From assembly GCF_900114675.1 (NCBI RefSeq), contig NZ_FOZM01000003.1, positions 1 through 64,000 on the forward strand: a DNA stretch of 64,000 bases, given 5' to 3'. Origin of the DNA: Yoonia litorea (lineage in GTDB: Bacteria > Pseudomonadota > Alphaproteobacteria > Rhodobacterales > Rhodobacteraceae). Shown here piece by piece: positions 34,522 through 43,138 of the stretch. The notes beneath the pieces were generated by a model. That model was given only the letters and a program-made list of their open reading frames with translations. It ran no database searches and had not been told where the DNA came from. The first letter of the stretch is position 1, and each line of letters opens with the position of its first letter. A program made the position numbers and the translations under genes.

Positions 34522-35181
34522 ATGATGCTGCTGGACGTAAAAAACATTCATAAGACCTATCAGACGGCGGACGGTCCGTTTGAGGTGCTGCGCGGTGTCG
34601 ATCTGCGGCTTGGCGAAGGTGAAACGCTGGCCCTGACAGGTGAGTCCGGCAGTGGGAAAAGCACCTTGCTCCACCTGATCGGTGGATTGGATATGCCCGA
34701 CAGAGGGGCGATCGTGATCAATGGTCACGACATTGCGGGCGCCGACGATGCCGCACGCGCCGCTATCCGGCGCGGCAGCGTTGGCGTTGTTTTTCAACAG
34801 TTCAACCTGATCCCTAGCCTGACTGTCGCTGACAACATCGCGTTTCAGGCGAGACTGGCCGATAAATACGATCCGCAGTGGTCTGAAGCACTGGCTGGTA
34901 CGATGGGACTGGCTGACCACTTGCGCAAATATCCAGAGCAACTGTCAGGTGGCCAGCAGCAGCGGGTCGCCATCGCAAGGACTTTGGCCCCGAAACCGGC
35001 GCTGGTTCTTGCTGACGAGCCGACAGGTAATCTTGACGAAGACACAGCCAGGGTCGTCATGGATCTGATGCTTGATCTTGCTGCAGATACCGGTGCGGGC
35101 CTCCTGATGGTCACGCATTCACAGGCACTGGCGGGCCGGTTGGGGCGCCGTTTACATCTGAAGGCGGGACGGATCGCATGA
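34522..35181 (+). CDS. ABC transporter ATPase, LolD/AttE-like
   Basis: A cytoplasmic ATPase of 219 residues. Walker A GESGSGKST is near residue 40, Q-loop FQQFNLIPSL, signature LSGGQQQRVAI and Walker B LVLADEPTGNLDE. It starts an operon with a fused FtsX-type permease, a secreted AttH-like protein and a PNPOx-like protein, similar to the attE-F-G-H set of Agrobacterium. Its TGA lies inside the permease start (4-base overlap). AAAGGAAAC precedes the ATG. Confidence 0.88.
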   Translation: MMLLDVKNIHKTYQTADGPFEVLRGVDLRLGEGETLALTGESGSGKSTLLHLIGGLDMPDRGAIVINGHDIAGADDAARAAIRRGSVGVVFQQFNLIPSLTVADNIAFQARLADKYDPQWSEALAGTMGLADHLRKYPEQLSGGQQQRVAIARTLAPKPALVLADEPTGNLDEDTARVVMDLMLDLAADTGAGLLMVTHSQALAGRLGRRLHLKAGRIA

Positions 35182-37562
35182 CGCGTGCTGTGCTGACAGC
35201 ACTGATGTCGCACTGGTGGCGCAACCCGCTGCAGCTTTTCACTCTGCTTGCAGGTCTTGCCTTGGCCACTGCCCTTTGGTCGGGGGTGCAGGCTGTCAAC
35301 GCCGAAGCAAGGGCCAGCTACGACGCCGCAGCAGCGACGCTTGGCGAAGGTCAATACGACAGGTTTGTCCGACGTGACGGCCTGCCGATGGACGAACAGG
35401 TCTTCGTGGAAATGCGCCGCGCGGGTTGGCTGGTGTCGCCAGTCGTTCAAGGCCGTCTTGATGGCATAAGGATTGTCGGTGTAGAGCCGTTGACGGCGCC
35501 CGTTGGATTGGGACCTGTCAGTCTCGGCCAAGACAACGACTTGGCAGGCTTCCTCGGTGGTGACACCCCTTTTTTTGCCAATGCGGACACAGCCGCAGGT
35601 CTATCTGGCGTCGATGTTGTGATCTCAGAGAATGTTGCGCCGAACACTGCGATCGCCGATATCGGAGCCGCCCAGCGACTGCTGGACAAAACCGGCGTGA
35701 TTGATGCGCTGATTATCTTGCCGGGTCAGCCCATAGGGCAGAGAGCGCAAGCCGAAGTCGCTCCTGACCTTGTCAGGCAAGTGGCGCAGGGCGGCAGCGA
35801 CATCGGCCGTTTGACCGATAGTTTTCACCTCAATCTGACGGCGTTCGGATTGCTGAGTTTCGCGGTTGGCATCTTCATCGTTCACGGGGCAATTGGCCTT
35901 GCGTTTGAGCAGCGCCGACCGGTTGTCAGGACATTGCGGGCACTTGGCGTACCACTGTCACGTCTTGTCTGGTTGATGGCGGTCGAACTGCTGTTGTTTG
36001 CGTTGCTCGCAGGCATCATCGGTGTGGCGCTTGGCTATCTGGTGGCGGCGCTCTTGTTACCTGATGTAGCGGCGACGCTGCGCGGCCTCTATGGCGCCGA
36101 TGTTGCAGGCACACTTCAACTGCGACCCTCGTGGTGGCTTTCAGGACTGGCAATTGCCGTGGGCGGAACAGCTGTGGCCGCGAGCGGCGCGCTTGCGCAA
36201 CTCAGCCGGATGCCACTTCTTGCTGCCGCACAACCACGTGCTCTGGCAATGGCGGCCGGTCGCCGCGCAAAGGTCCAAGGCGGTCTTGCGCTGCTATTAC
36301 TTTCGGCATCTCTCGTTCTGATGGTGACAGCAGACGGCCTTGTCGGAGGTTTCGCCTTGTTGGGGACGTTGCTGATCGGTGCGGCGCTCGGTCTGCCTCT
36401 TATCCTTGATCGCTTGCTGGCCGTCTTCAGTACCCGCGCCAAAGGTCCTGTTCTGGGGTGGTTCTGGGCTGATACGCGGCAACAGTTGCCGGGATTGTCC
36501 TTGGCACTGATGGCGCTGCTTTTGGCGATGGCCGCCAACGTTGGCGTCTCGACAATGGTGTCGAGTTTCAGACTGACTTTTGTGGGATTTCTGGATCAGC
36601 GTTTGGCCTCAGAGCTTTATATCCGGACCGAGGACACAGCCCAGTCAGATGCGCTAATCGCCTTTGCAGAGGAGAGAGTCGACGCCATACTGCCTATCCA
36701 GAGTGCCGATGTGACCTTGGGTGGTCAGCCAGCAGAGGTTTTCAGCGCACGTGACCATGCGACTTACCGTGACAACTGGCGTTTCCTGCAAAGCACGTCT
36801 GATGCCTGGGATCAGACATTTTCTGGACAGGCCATAGTCATCAATGAGCAACTGGCGCGCCGCGCAGACATTGCCTTGGACCAAGTCCTGACGCTGCAAA
36901 GCCGCGCCTTCACCGTGGTCGGGATTTATGGCGACTATGGCAACCCGATTGGCCAAGCAGTGATTGCAGAGCCAGTCTTCGAGGCGCTTTATCCAGAGGT
37001 CGAGGCGCAGAACTTTGGTTTGCGTATGGATCCTGCCGATGTCGAAAACTTCCTGAGCGCGCTTGAAGCAGCAACAGGTATTGCCCCGACGCAGGCTGTC
37101 GATCAGGCCGGGATCAAGGCGATCTCACTTGAGATCTTTGAAAGGACATTCACGGTCACGACCGCACTCAACATCCTGACGTTGGCGGTTGCCGGTTTCG
37201 CGATACTGATGAGCTTGTTGACGCTCGCCACAATGCGTGTGCCGCAACTTGCACCAGCATGGGCCATGGGTCTGACGCGCCGCCAGCTTGGCCGGATCGA
37301 ATTGGCGCGTGCTGTGATGCTGGCCTGCCTGACGGCACTGGTCGCATTGCCGCTCGGGTTGGCGTTGGCATGGGCGCTTCTGGCAGTGGTGAATGTGGCC
37401 GCTTTCGGTTGGCGGCTGCCCATGTACCTCTTTCCCGCCGACTACCTGCGGTTGGCCGTCTTTGCCTTGCTTGCAGCGGCACTTGCCGCAGCATGGCCTG
37501 CCTTGCGCCTTGCAAGGACACCACCTGCTGATCTGCTGAAAGTGTTTTCCAATGAACGTTAG
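35178..37562 (+). CDS. Double-FtsX ABC permease, AttFG-like
   Basis: An inner-membrane protein of 794 residues. An N-terminal helix (near 19-40), a periplasmic domain, a first FtsX unit near 215-310, a second set of helices starting near 370, a second periplasmic domain and a final FtsX unit near 660-790 can be seen, a tandem form equal to two permeases joined. It ends with RTPPADLLKVFS, a normal FtsX tail, unlike the shorter permease at 9820-10989. MacB/LolE-class cargo is lipoprotein, lipid or peptide. Here the partner is the AttH-like protein. Confidence 0.87.
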   Translation: MTRAVLTALMSHWWRNPLQLFTLLAGLALATALWSGVQAVNAEARASYDAAAATLGEGQYDRFVRRDGLPMDEQVFVEMRRAGWLVSPVVQGRLDGIRIVGVEPLTAPVGLGPVSLGQDNDLAGFLGGDTPFFANADTAAGLSGVDVVISENVAPNTAIADIGAAQRLLDKTGVIDALIILPGQPIGQRAQAEVAPDLVRQVAQGGSDIGRLTDSFHLNLTAFGLLSFAVGIFIVHGAIGLAFEQRRPVVRTLRALGVPLSRLVWLMAVELLLFALLAGIIGVALGYLVAALLLPDVAATLRGLYGADVAGTLQLRPSWWLSGLAIAVGGTAVAASGALAQLSRMPLLAAAQPRALAMAAGRRAKVQGGLALLLLSASLVLMVTADGLVGGFALLGTLLIGAALGLPLILDRLLAVFSTRAKGPVLGWFWADTRQQLPGLSLALMALLLAMAANVGVSTMVSSFRLTFVGFLDQRLASELYIRTEDTAQSDALIAFAEERVDAILPIQSADVTLGGQPAEVFSARDHATYRDNWRFLQSTSDAWDQTFSGQAIVINEQLARRADIALDQVLTLQSRAFTVVGIYGDYGNPIGQAVIAEPVFEALYPEVEAQNFGLRMDPADVENFLSALEAATGIAPTQAVDQAGIKAISLEIFERTFTVTTALNILTLAVAGFAILMSLLTLATMRVPQLAPAWAMGLTRRQLGRIELARAVMLACLTALVALPLGLALAWALLAVVNVAAFGWRLPMYLFPADYLRLAVFALLAAALAAAWPALRLARTPPADLLKVFSNER

Positions 37563-38583
37563 GGTCCTTCTTGCACTCATCTTCCTGCCGATCGGAGCTT
37601 GGGCGCAGGGATTTGCCGGCCTCGGCACAATGGCGGGCAAAGGATTTACGGAACCGCAGCCCGGCAAAATGTTCCGCTTTCCAGAGGATCATGGTGCCCA
37701 TCCGGACTACAGAATTGAGTGGTGGTACCTGACTGCTAACCTGACCGATGCCGAAGGGACGCCATACGGGCTGCAATGGACACTCTTCCGAACGGCCATG
37801 GCCCCCGAAGAAAGCGATGGGTGGGCCTCTCCGCAGCTTTGGATGGGACATGCGGCTGTGACCACCGAGACAAAGCATTTCGTGACAGAAAGGCTCGCGC
37901 GCGGTGGGACCGGACAGGCAGGGGTGATCGCCGCGCCGTTCAGCGCATGGATTGATGACTGGGCGCTCGAAGGCGATTGGCAGACGATGCAAATGACAGC
38001 GTCAGCCCCGGATTTTGCTTACGACATGACGCTTACGGCTCAAGGCCCACTTGTCTTTCACGGCGACAATGGATTTTCGGTGAAGTCCAACTCCGGTCAG
38101 GCGTCATATTACTATTCACAGCCGTTCTTCGCGATTGAGGGTGAGTTACACCTGCCGAGCGGCACTGTTGCGGTCACGGGAAATGCTTGGCTTGATCGCG
38201 AATGGTCTTCCCAACTGCTGTCAGGGGACCAAACCGGTTGGGATTGGTTTTCGCTATCCTTCGACAGCGGCGACAAGTTGATGGGTTCCCGCCTGCAGCA
38301 GACAGATGGCGCAGATTTCACCGCAGCCACATGGATTACGCCGGATGGTCAAACGACGGCATTCCCCGATGGTGCATTTAACGCCACCCCCTTGTCGGCC
38401 AATGACGCAGATGTCCCTGTCGTCTGGCGCGTGACACTCCCTCAGCGCGAGGTGGATGTGACAGTCGCGGCGATCAACGAGGATGCCTGGATGACAACAA
38501 GCGTGCCTTACTGGGAAGGTCCCGTGACCGTCTCCGGCACGCATACAGGGATCGGTTATCTGGAGATGACAGGATATGATTGA
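37552..38583 (+). CDS. AttH/CrtC-like secreted lipocalin-type protein
   Basis: A protein of 343 residues with a signal peptide cut after AWA at residue 18. The body has the AttH/carotenoid 1,2-hydratase-like pattern: DHGAHPDYRIEWWYLTANL, NAWLDREWSSQLL and WDWFSLSFDSG. Relatives bind hydrophobic ligands, and the family includes CrtC hydratases. Its start overlaps the permease end by 11 bases, so the products probably work together, the transporter handing cargo to this periplasmic protein or the reverse. No carotenoid genes are near, so hydratase activity is not implied. Confidence 0.82.
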   Translation: MNVRVLLALIFLPIGAWAQGFAGLGTMAGKGFTEPQPGKMFRFPEDHGAHPDYRIEWWYLTANLTDAEGTPYGLQWTLFRTAMAPEESDGWASPQLWMGHAAVTTETKHFVTERLARGGTGQAGVIAAPFSAWIDDWALEGDWQTMQMTASAPDFAYDMTLTAQGPLVFHGDNGFSVKSNSGQASYYYSQPFFAIEGELHLPSGTVAVTGNAWLDREWSSQLLSGDQTGWDWFSLSFDSGDKLMGSRLQQTDGADFTAATWITPDGQTTAFPDGAFNATPLSANDADVPVVWRVTLPQREVDVTVAAINEDAWMTTSVPYWEGPVTVSGTHTGIGYLEMTGYD

Positions 38584-39133
38584 GTGGTTCACCTCTTCGG
38601 ACGGGATTTGGGAACACGTCTGGAAAACGCTCGATCAAGGTGTCCGTGATGCGGACCATCCCGCACGTCTGCCCACATTCGCGACCGTTTCGCCAGAAGG
38701 TTGGCCCGAAGCGCGGACCGTGGTGTTGCGGTCTGCGGATGAAAACACCCGAAGCCTCACGGTCCACACGGATCTGTTCTCGTCGAAAATTCGAAGCCTC
38801 AGGGACGTCCCGCGAGCCGCACTGCATGTCTGGGACAAATCACTTGCCCTCCAACTGCGGTTGCAAACCGAAGTCACGATTGAAGCGGGACCGCAAACTG
38901 ATGCGCTCTGGCGGCGTATTCCTGATCATGCGCAGCAATCCTATGGCGTGACGCCGCCGCCTGGTACGCCGATTGAAGATGCTTTGGCCTATGAAAAAAC
39001 GCCCGATCCAGACAGCTTTGCTGTTCTCAGATGCAAGGTAGTTGCGATAGATGCGGTGCACCTCGGCCAGCAGCACCGCAGAATCCGTTTCTCTGACGCG
39101 CAGGATTGGCAGGGGGAATGGCTTTCACCCTAA
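38576..39133 (+). CDS. Pyridoxamine 5'-phosphate oxidase-like flavin protein
   Basis: A split-barrel protein of 185 residues. The PNPOx pattern is seen as LPTFATVSPEGWPEARTVVLR and YSHTDLFSSK-type FMN contact, here VHTDLFSSKIRSL, then the C-terminal QHRRIRFSD. It is not PdxH itself, since the C-terminal PLP-site block is missing. Its start overlaps the AttH-like gene by 8 bases, so it is in the same operon. A flavin- or heme-linked reductase role is likely but unproven. Confidence 0.78.
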   Translation: MIEWFTSSDGIWEHVWKTLDQGVRDADHPARLPTFATVSPEGWPEARTVVLRSADENTRSLTVHTDLFSSKIRSLRDVPRAALHVWDKSLALQLRLQTEVTIEAGPQTDALWRRIPDHAQQSYGVTPPPGTPIEDALAYEKTPDPDSFAVLRCKVVAIDAVHLGQQHRRIRFSDAQDWQGEWLSP

Positions 39134-39157
39134 GATTGGATTGGCTAAACATCTGAT

Positions 39158-41254
39158 ATGATGGAGCTCCCACTTACGCGCGATCTGGTCCTTATCGGCG
39201 GCGGTCACACCCATGCGCTAGTACTGCGCAAGTGGGGTATGAACCCGTTGCCAGGGGTGCGGGTGACACTCATCAATCCCGGACCGACCGCCCCATATTC
39301 AGGTATGCTGCCGGGGTTTGTTGCTGGCCACTATTCCCGCGACGAGCTTGATATCGACCTGGTGAGGCTCGCGCGGTTCGCCGGGGCGCGGGTGATTAAC
39401 GATGCCGCAGACGGTATAGATCTTGACGCTCAAGTCGTTTCACTGAAGGGCGGACCGCCGATCGCCTATGATGTGCTCTCTGTTGATGTGGGCATCACAT
39501 CGACGATGCCTGACCTTCAAGGATTTGCCGCAAATGCCGTGCCCGCCAAGCCACTTGGGCGCTTTGCGGAACGTTGGGATGCGTTTCGCAATGACGCCCA
39601 GTCACCGCAAGTTGCCATCATCGGAGGCGGCGTCGCGGGTGCTGAATTGGCCATGGCAATGTCCTATGCGCTGAAAGGCAAATCTCCATCAATCAGACTG
39701 ATTGATCGCGGCCGTGTCGTCTCAAGTCTTGGTTACAAGGCGCGCCAGTTGATGCTGGGGGCTCTGGCAGAGGCGGAAATCGAGATTTTCGAAAACACAG
39801 ACGTCACAGAGGTTTTCGCTGATGGTGTCGTGCTCGCCGATGGGCGGACGATCAGAAGCGACTTCACCTGCGGTGCTGCCGGGGCAAAGGCACATGACTG
39901 GATCGGGACGACCGGACTGGAATTAAAAGACGGATTTATCGTTGTCGATGCAGCACTTCGATCAAGCAACCCAAATGTGTTTGCAGTTGGGGACTGCGCG
40001 CATCTTTCCCATGATCCGCGCCCGAAAGCGGGGGTTTACGCCGTACGTGAAGCGCCGGTTCTTTACGATAATTTGAGGGCCGCGCTGTCGGGTGGGCGCA
40101 TGCAGCGCTACAATCCTCAGCGCGATTACCTCAAGCTGATTTCGCTGGGCAGAAAGTCAGCGATGGCCGAACGGTTCGGGACGGCACGAAAAGGGTCCGC
40201 GCTCTGGCGCCTGAAAGATCACATTGACCGGAAATTTATGCGGCAGTTCGATGATCTGAAAATGATGGAACGCCCGAAACCTCCGCGGAAAGTTGCGCTG
40301 GGCATGGACGATGCGCTTGGCGAGAAACCGATGTGTGGTGGATGTGGCGCCAAGGTCGGACGTGCAGCACTCAGTCAGGTGTTGGGCAGTGCCTTCGGCG
40401 ATGATGCTGCTGTCGTGCAACCAGGTCAGGTTATGACGACGGACCACCTCAGGGCATTTGTTCACGACCCACGCGTCATGGCGCGCATTGCTGCGGTGCA
40501 TGCGCTGGGCGATATCTGGGCGATGGGGGCAAAGCCACAGGCGGCAACAGCCAGCCTGATCCTCCCGCGTATGTCTTCTGCACTACAGGAACGCACCGTC
40601 GCTGAAATCATGCAGGCCGCAGAAGAGGTATTCAGCAAGGCGGGTGGCAAGATCATCGGCGGTCACACGTCACTTGGGGCAGAACTGACCATTGGGTTCA
40701 CCGTACTTGGGACAGGATCGGCACCCATTACGCTGGCTGGGGCCAAGATAGGTGACAGTCTTATCCTGACCAAACCAATCGGAAGCGGCACCATTATGGC
40801 GGCCGAGATGTCGGGCAAAGCCAAGGGCAGGGACGTCATCGCCTGTCTGGAGCTTATGATGCAGGATCAGGCGGCAGCGTCGGCCATCCTTGCAAACGCA
40901 CATGCGATGACGGATGTGACGGGTTTCGGGCTGGCGGGCCATTTGCGGGGGATTTGCGATGCCTCCGGCGTCGGTGCCAAAGTAGATGGGCGCGCAGTTC
41001 CGGTGATGGAAGGCGCACGAGACCTGTCGGCACAAGGCGTGAAGTCATCGCTGTTCGAGGATAACCGCCTGGGTGCCGGAAATATCGACGGCAGCCCATC
41101 CGATTTGCTTTTTGATCCCCAAACGGCAGGCGGTCTGTTGGCCGCCATCGCCCCGGCAGAGGTGGCATCCTGCCTCGATCAACTCAAGGCGGCAGGCTAT
41201 CAAGCCGCGATAATCGGAGAGATCACCAAAGGGACGGCAATCAAAGTTGTTTGA
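39158..41254 (+). CDS. selD: Fused NADH-dehydrogenase-like oxidoreductase and selenide, water dikinase
   Basis: A protein of 698 residues. Residues 1 to about 370 are a pyridine nucleotide-disulfide oxidoreductase domain with the FAD motif IGGGHTHALVL, a second GGGVAGAELAMAMSYAL motif, and NVFAVGDCAHL. From about 385 it is SelD, which makes selenophosphate from selenide and ATP. The catalytic pair is Cys396 and Lys399 in CGGCGAKVG, and GGHTSLGAELTIG and DVTGFGLAGHLRG follow. The oxidoreductase part may supply reduced selenium. It is convergent with mnmH (14-base overlap), so the product likely feeds tRNA selenation. No selA or selB lies nearby. Confidence 0.9.
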   Translation: MMELPLTRDLVLIGGGHTHALVLRKWGMNPLPGVRVTLINPGPTAPYSGMLPGFVAGHYSRDELDIDLVRLARFAGARVINDAADGIDLDAQVVSLKGGPPIAYDVLSVDVGITSTMPDLQGFAANAVPAKPLGRFAERWDAFRNDAQSPQVAIIGGGVAGAELAMAMSYALKGKSPSIRLIDRGRVVSSLGYKARQLMLGALAEAEIEIFENTDVTEVFADGVVLADGRTIRSDFTCGAAGAKAHDWIGTTGLELKDGFIVVDAALRSSNPNVFAVGDCAHLSHDPRPKAGVYAVREAPVLYDNLRAALSGGRMQRYNPQRDYLKLISLGRKSAMAERFGTARKGSALWRLKDHIDRKFMRQFDDLKMMERPKPPRKVALGMDDALGEKPMCGGCGAKVGRAALSQVLGSAFGDDAAVVQPGQVMTTDHLRAFVHDPRVMARIAAVHALGDIWAMGAKPQAATASLILPRMSSALQERTVAEIMQAAEEVFSKAGGKIIGGHTSLGAELTIGFTVLGTGSAPITLAGAKIGDSLILTKPIGSGTIMAAEMSGKAKGRDVIACLELMMQDQAAASAILANAHAMTDVTGFGLAGHLRGICDASGVGAKVDGRAVPVMEGARDLSAQGVKSSLFEDNRLGAGNIDGSPSDLLFDPQTAGGLLAAIAPAEVASCLDQLKAAGYQAAIIGEITKGTAIKVV

Positions 41255-42293
41255 TGCAATCGGCGATCTGATCGGCCAATCGTTCTTGTCCTGTCTCATC
41301 CAGACGGTCCGCCTCGAATGACGCGATAACTTCAAGCTCATCTATTCTGCGGGATTTTGCATAGGCAGGGTCATAGTGTTCCACCATCAGCGCATGAGAA
41401 AGCGCGACGAGTGCGTTTTCCCGTGAAAGCGAAATCCAACGTTCGACCGTGGCATGACCACGTAACCGACGCAGCGGCGCGAGTCGTTTGGCAAGGGACT
41501 CCGGGTCGGAGATAATGTCGCGGTAAGTGTCTGCCAGATACGCAGCGCGCGCTTGTGCCGGTGCACTTACAGTGATCCGTGGTGCCGCCAACATCGCAGT
41601 CCAGACGGACTTGGGCAGATTGATACGGCCAATCTTGCTGCTTTCAGCTTCGACCACGACCGGACGTGATGGGTCACACCGATGAAGCGCAACAGCCAAG
41701 GCGGTCTCAAAACCTTTCTGTGCAGGCTGACCTTCCGGCATGTCGCCCAAGAGCGAGCCACGATGCTGCGCAAGCCCTTCAAGATCGATGACCTGAATGT
41801 CTCTTGCCTGCAACCGAGGGAGCAGCTCGGTTTTCGCAGTGCCCGTGTAGCCGTCCAGCAGAACGAAACTGTGCGGGAGTGGGGTCTCGTGCAACGCCTT
41901 GTTCACCAACCGTCTGAAGGTTGTGTAACCGCCTTTGACGGTCTCTGCGCGCCAGCCGATTTCAGAAAGGATCGTCCTGAAGACACCACTGCGTTGTCCG
42001 CCGCGCCAGCAGTAAACCAAGGGTCGCCAAGCGCCGTCTTTTTCCTGCAACGGACCATCAATGTGGTCAGCAACATTGCGGATGACCATGCCTGCCCCGA
42101 TCTTGCGGGCGCGAAAGGGGCTGACCTGCTTGTAGATGGTTCCGACTTTTGCGCGCTGGGCATTGTCGAGTGCCGGTAGATTGATAGCGCCCGGCATGTG
42201 GTCTTCGGCAAACTCCGCAGGAGAGCGGACGTCGATCACCTCATCGAAGCCGTGGTTCAGGATTGCGTCGAGGGATGAAAATGCGACAGGCAT
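41241..42293 (-). CDS. mnmH: tRNA 2-selenouridine synthase
   Basis: A protein of 350 residues (SelU/YbbB) that exchanges sulfur for selenium at the wobble uridine of certain tRNAs. The N-terminal rhodanese domain has the active Cys95 in VYCWRGGQRS. The P-loop-like motif is GYTGTAKT at 148-155, where an Ala replaces the usual second Gly of GxxGxGKT. Then IDLEGLAQHRGSLLG follows, as in relatives. It uses selenophosphate from the convergent SelD fusion. Confidence 0.92.
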   Translation of the reverse strand: MPVAFSSLDAILNHGFDEVIDVRSPAEFAEDHMPGAINLPALDNAQRAKVGTIYKQVSPFRARKIGAGMVIRNVADHIDGPLQEKDGAWRPLVYCWRGGQRSGVFRTILSEIGWRAETVKGGYTTFRRLVNKALHETPLPHSFVLLDGYTGTAKTELLPRLQARDIQVIDLEGLAQHRGSLLGDMPEGQPAQKGFETALAVALHRCDPSRPVVVEAESSKIGRINLPKSVWTAMLAAPRITVSAPAQARAAYLADTYRDIISDPESLAKRLAPLRRLRGHATVERWISLSRENALVALSHALMVEHYDPAYAKSRRIDELEVIASFEADRLDETGQERLADQIADCIKQL

Positions 42294-42336
42294 AGAAGGT
42301 GCATAGGTGGCACAGCCCGCCGACGCAAGCCACCTG

Positions 42337-43128
42337 TCAGGACGGCTCCAAGGGAACGCGACCTTGACCGGTCAACAGCCAGCAATGCCGCCCCTCAAAC
42401 ACTGCAGGCACCAACGGACGACCGTATCCGGCGCCACCATCCAGATTGATGCGGTTGCCGAAATGCCCCGGTGCATCAAGCGCAGTATGACCGTGAATGA
42501 TCAGTTTGCCGTAGTCGCGCGTGTCATCAAGAAAGCCGTCCCTGATCCACAAAAGATCCTCGGCATCCTGTTGGTGCGGCGGCAAATCCATTCGCAAACC
42601 GGCATGGACAAAGAGCAAGTCGTCCGTCTGGTGGATGAGCGGCAAGTTTTCCAGAAAGTTAAGATGGTGTTCGGGAACCGCTGCCTGTGCAGCTTCCATA
42701 AGCGCGGCTGGGTCGTGGGCCTGTACGTCGGTTTCAAATGCGGTTAACCACTCCAGCCCATCATCGTCAGAGCGCGAAAACACAGGCGTGCCAATCACAC
42801 CGTAAGATCCAAGCGTCGCTGTGCCGCCGAGGCGCGGGTTCAGCCAACTGATGCCTGACCGGACCTTGGGATCATGCTCGCGACCTTCTCGGACATAGCG
42901 GGTAAACAGGCGGTCGTGATTGCCTTTGATAAAGTGCCAGTTTCGTCCGCAATCCCGCCCCGACACGAGTGTTTCGATCACGGCCCTGCTGTCAGGGCCG
43001 CGATCAGTATAGTCCCCCAGAAAAACGATCTCGGCATCCGCGCCGCCATCGGCGTGGATCAGGTCAAGGGCCTGATCCAGGTGCGCCTTCTGGCCGTGAA
43101 TGTCGCCTATCGCGTAAACCAGGGTCAC
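42337..43128 (-). CDS. PPP-family metallophosphatase (serine/threonine phosphatase-like)
   Basis: A protein of 263 residues with the metal-binding motifs in order: GDIHGQ near residue 8, GDYTDRGPDS near 38, GNHDRLF near 69, and HGHTAL with HAGL in the C-terminal half. These match bacterial PrpA/ApaH-like phosphatases. Protein or nucleotide substrates are both possible. The start is GTG at 43128, with GGTGAGA before it. It lies 10 bases after serA and may be read through from it. Confidence 0.88.
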   Translation of the reverse strand: MTLVYAIGDIHGQKAHLDQALDLIHADGGADAEIVFLGDYTDRGPDSRAVIETLVSGRDCGRNWHFIKGNHDRLFTRYVREGREHDPKVRSGISWLNPRLGGTATLGSYGVIGTPVFSRSDDDGLEWLTAFETDVQAHDPAALMEAAQAAVPEHHLNFLENLPLIHQTDDLLFVHAGLRMDLPPHQQDAEDLLWIRDGFLDDTRDYGKLIIHGHTALDAPGHFGNRINLDGGAGYGRPLVPAVFEGRHCWLLTGQGRVPLEPS

Positions 43129-43138
43129 GTCTCACCGC

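Noticed and set aside
33979..34941. Upstream extension of the thiolase frame giving a 712-residue protein
   Set aside because: It runs opposite to the VOC and ABC ATPase genes, has low-complexity composition, and the thiolase has a good ATG with GGAGG at 33978.
37168..37992. Open frame of 274 codons on the minus strand across the permease and AttH genes
   Set aside because: Shadow of two overlapping real genes. Composition is dominated by Pro, Arg and Cys.
37552..38583. Carotenoid hydratase (crtC) as part of a photosynthesis gene cluster
   Set aside because: No other crt, bch or puf gene is in the window, and the gene is tied to an ABC transporter as in att operons.
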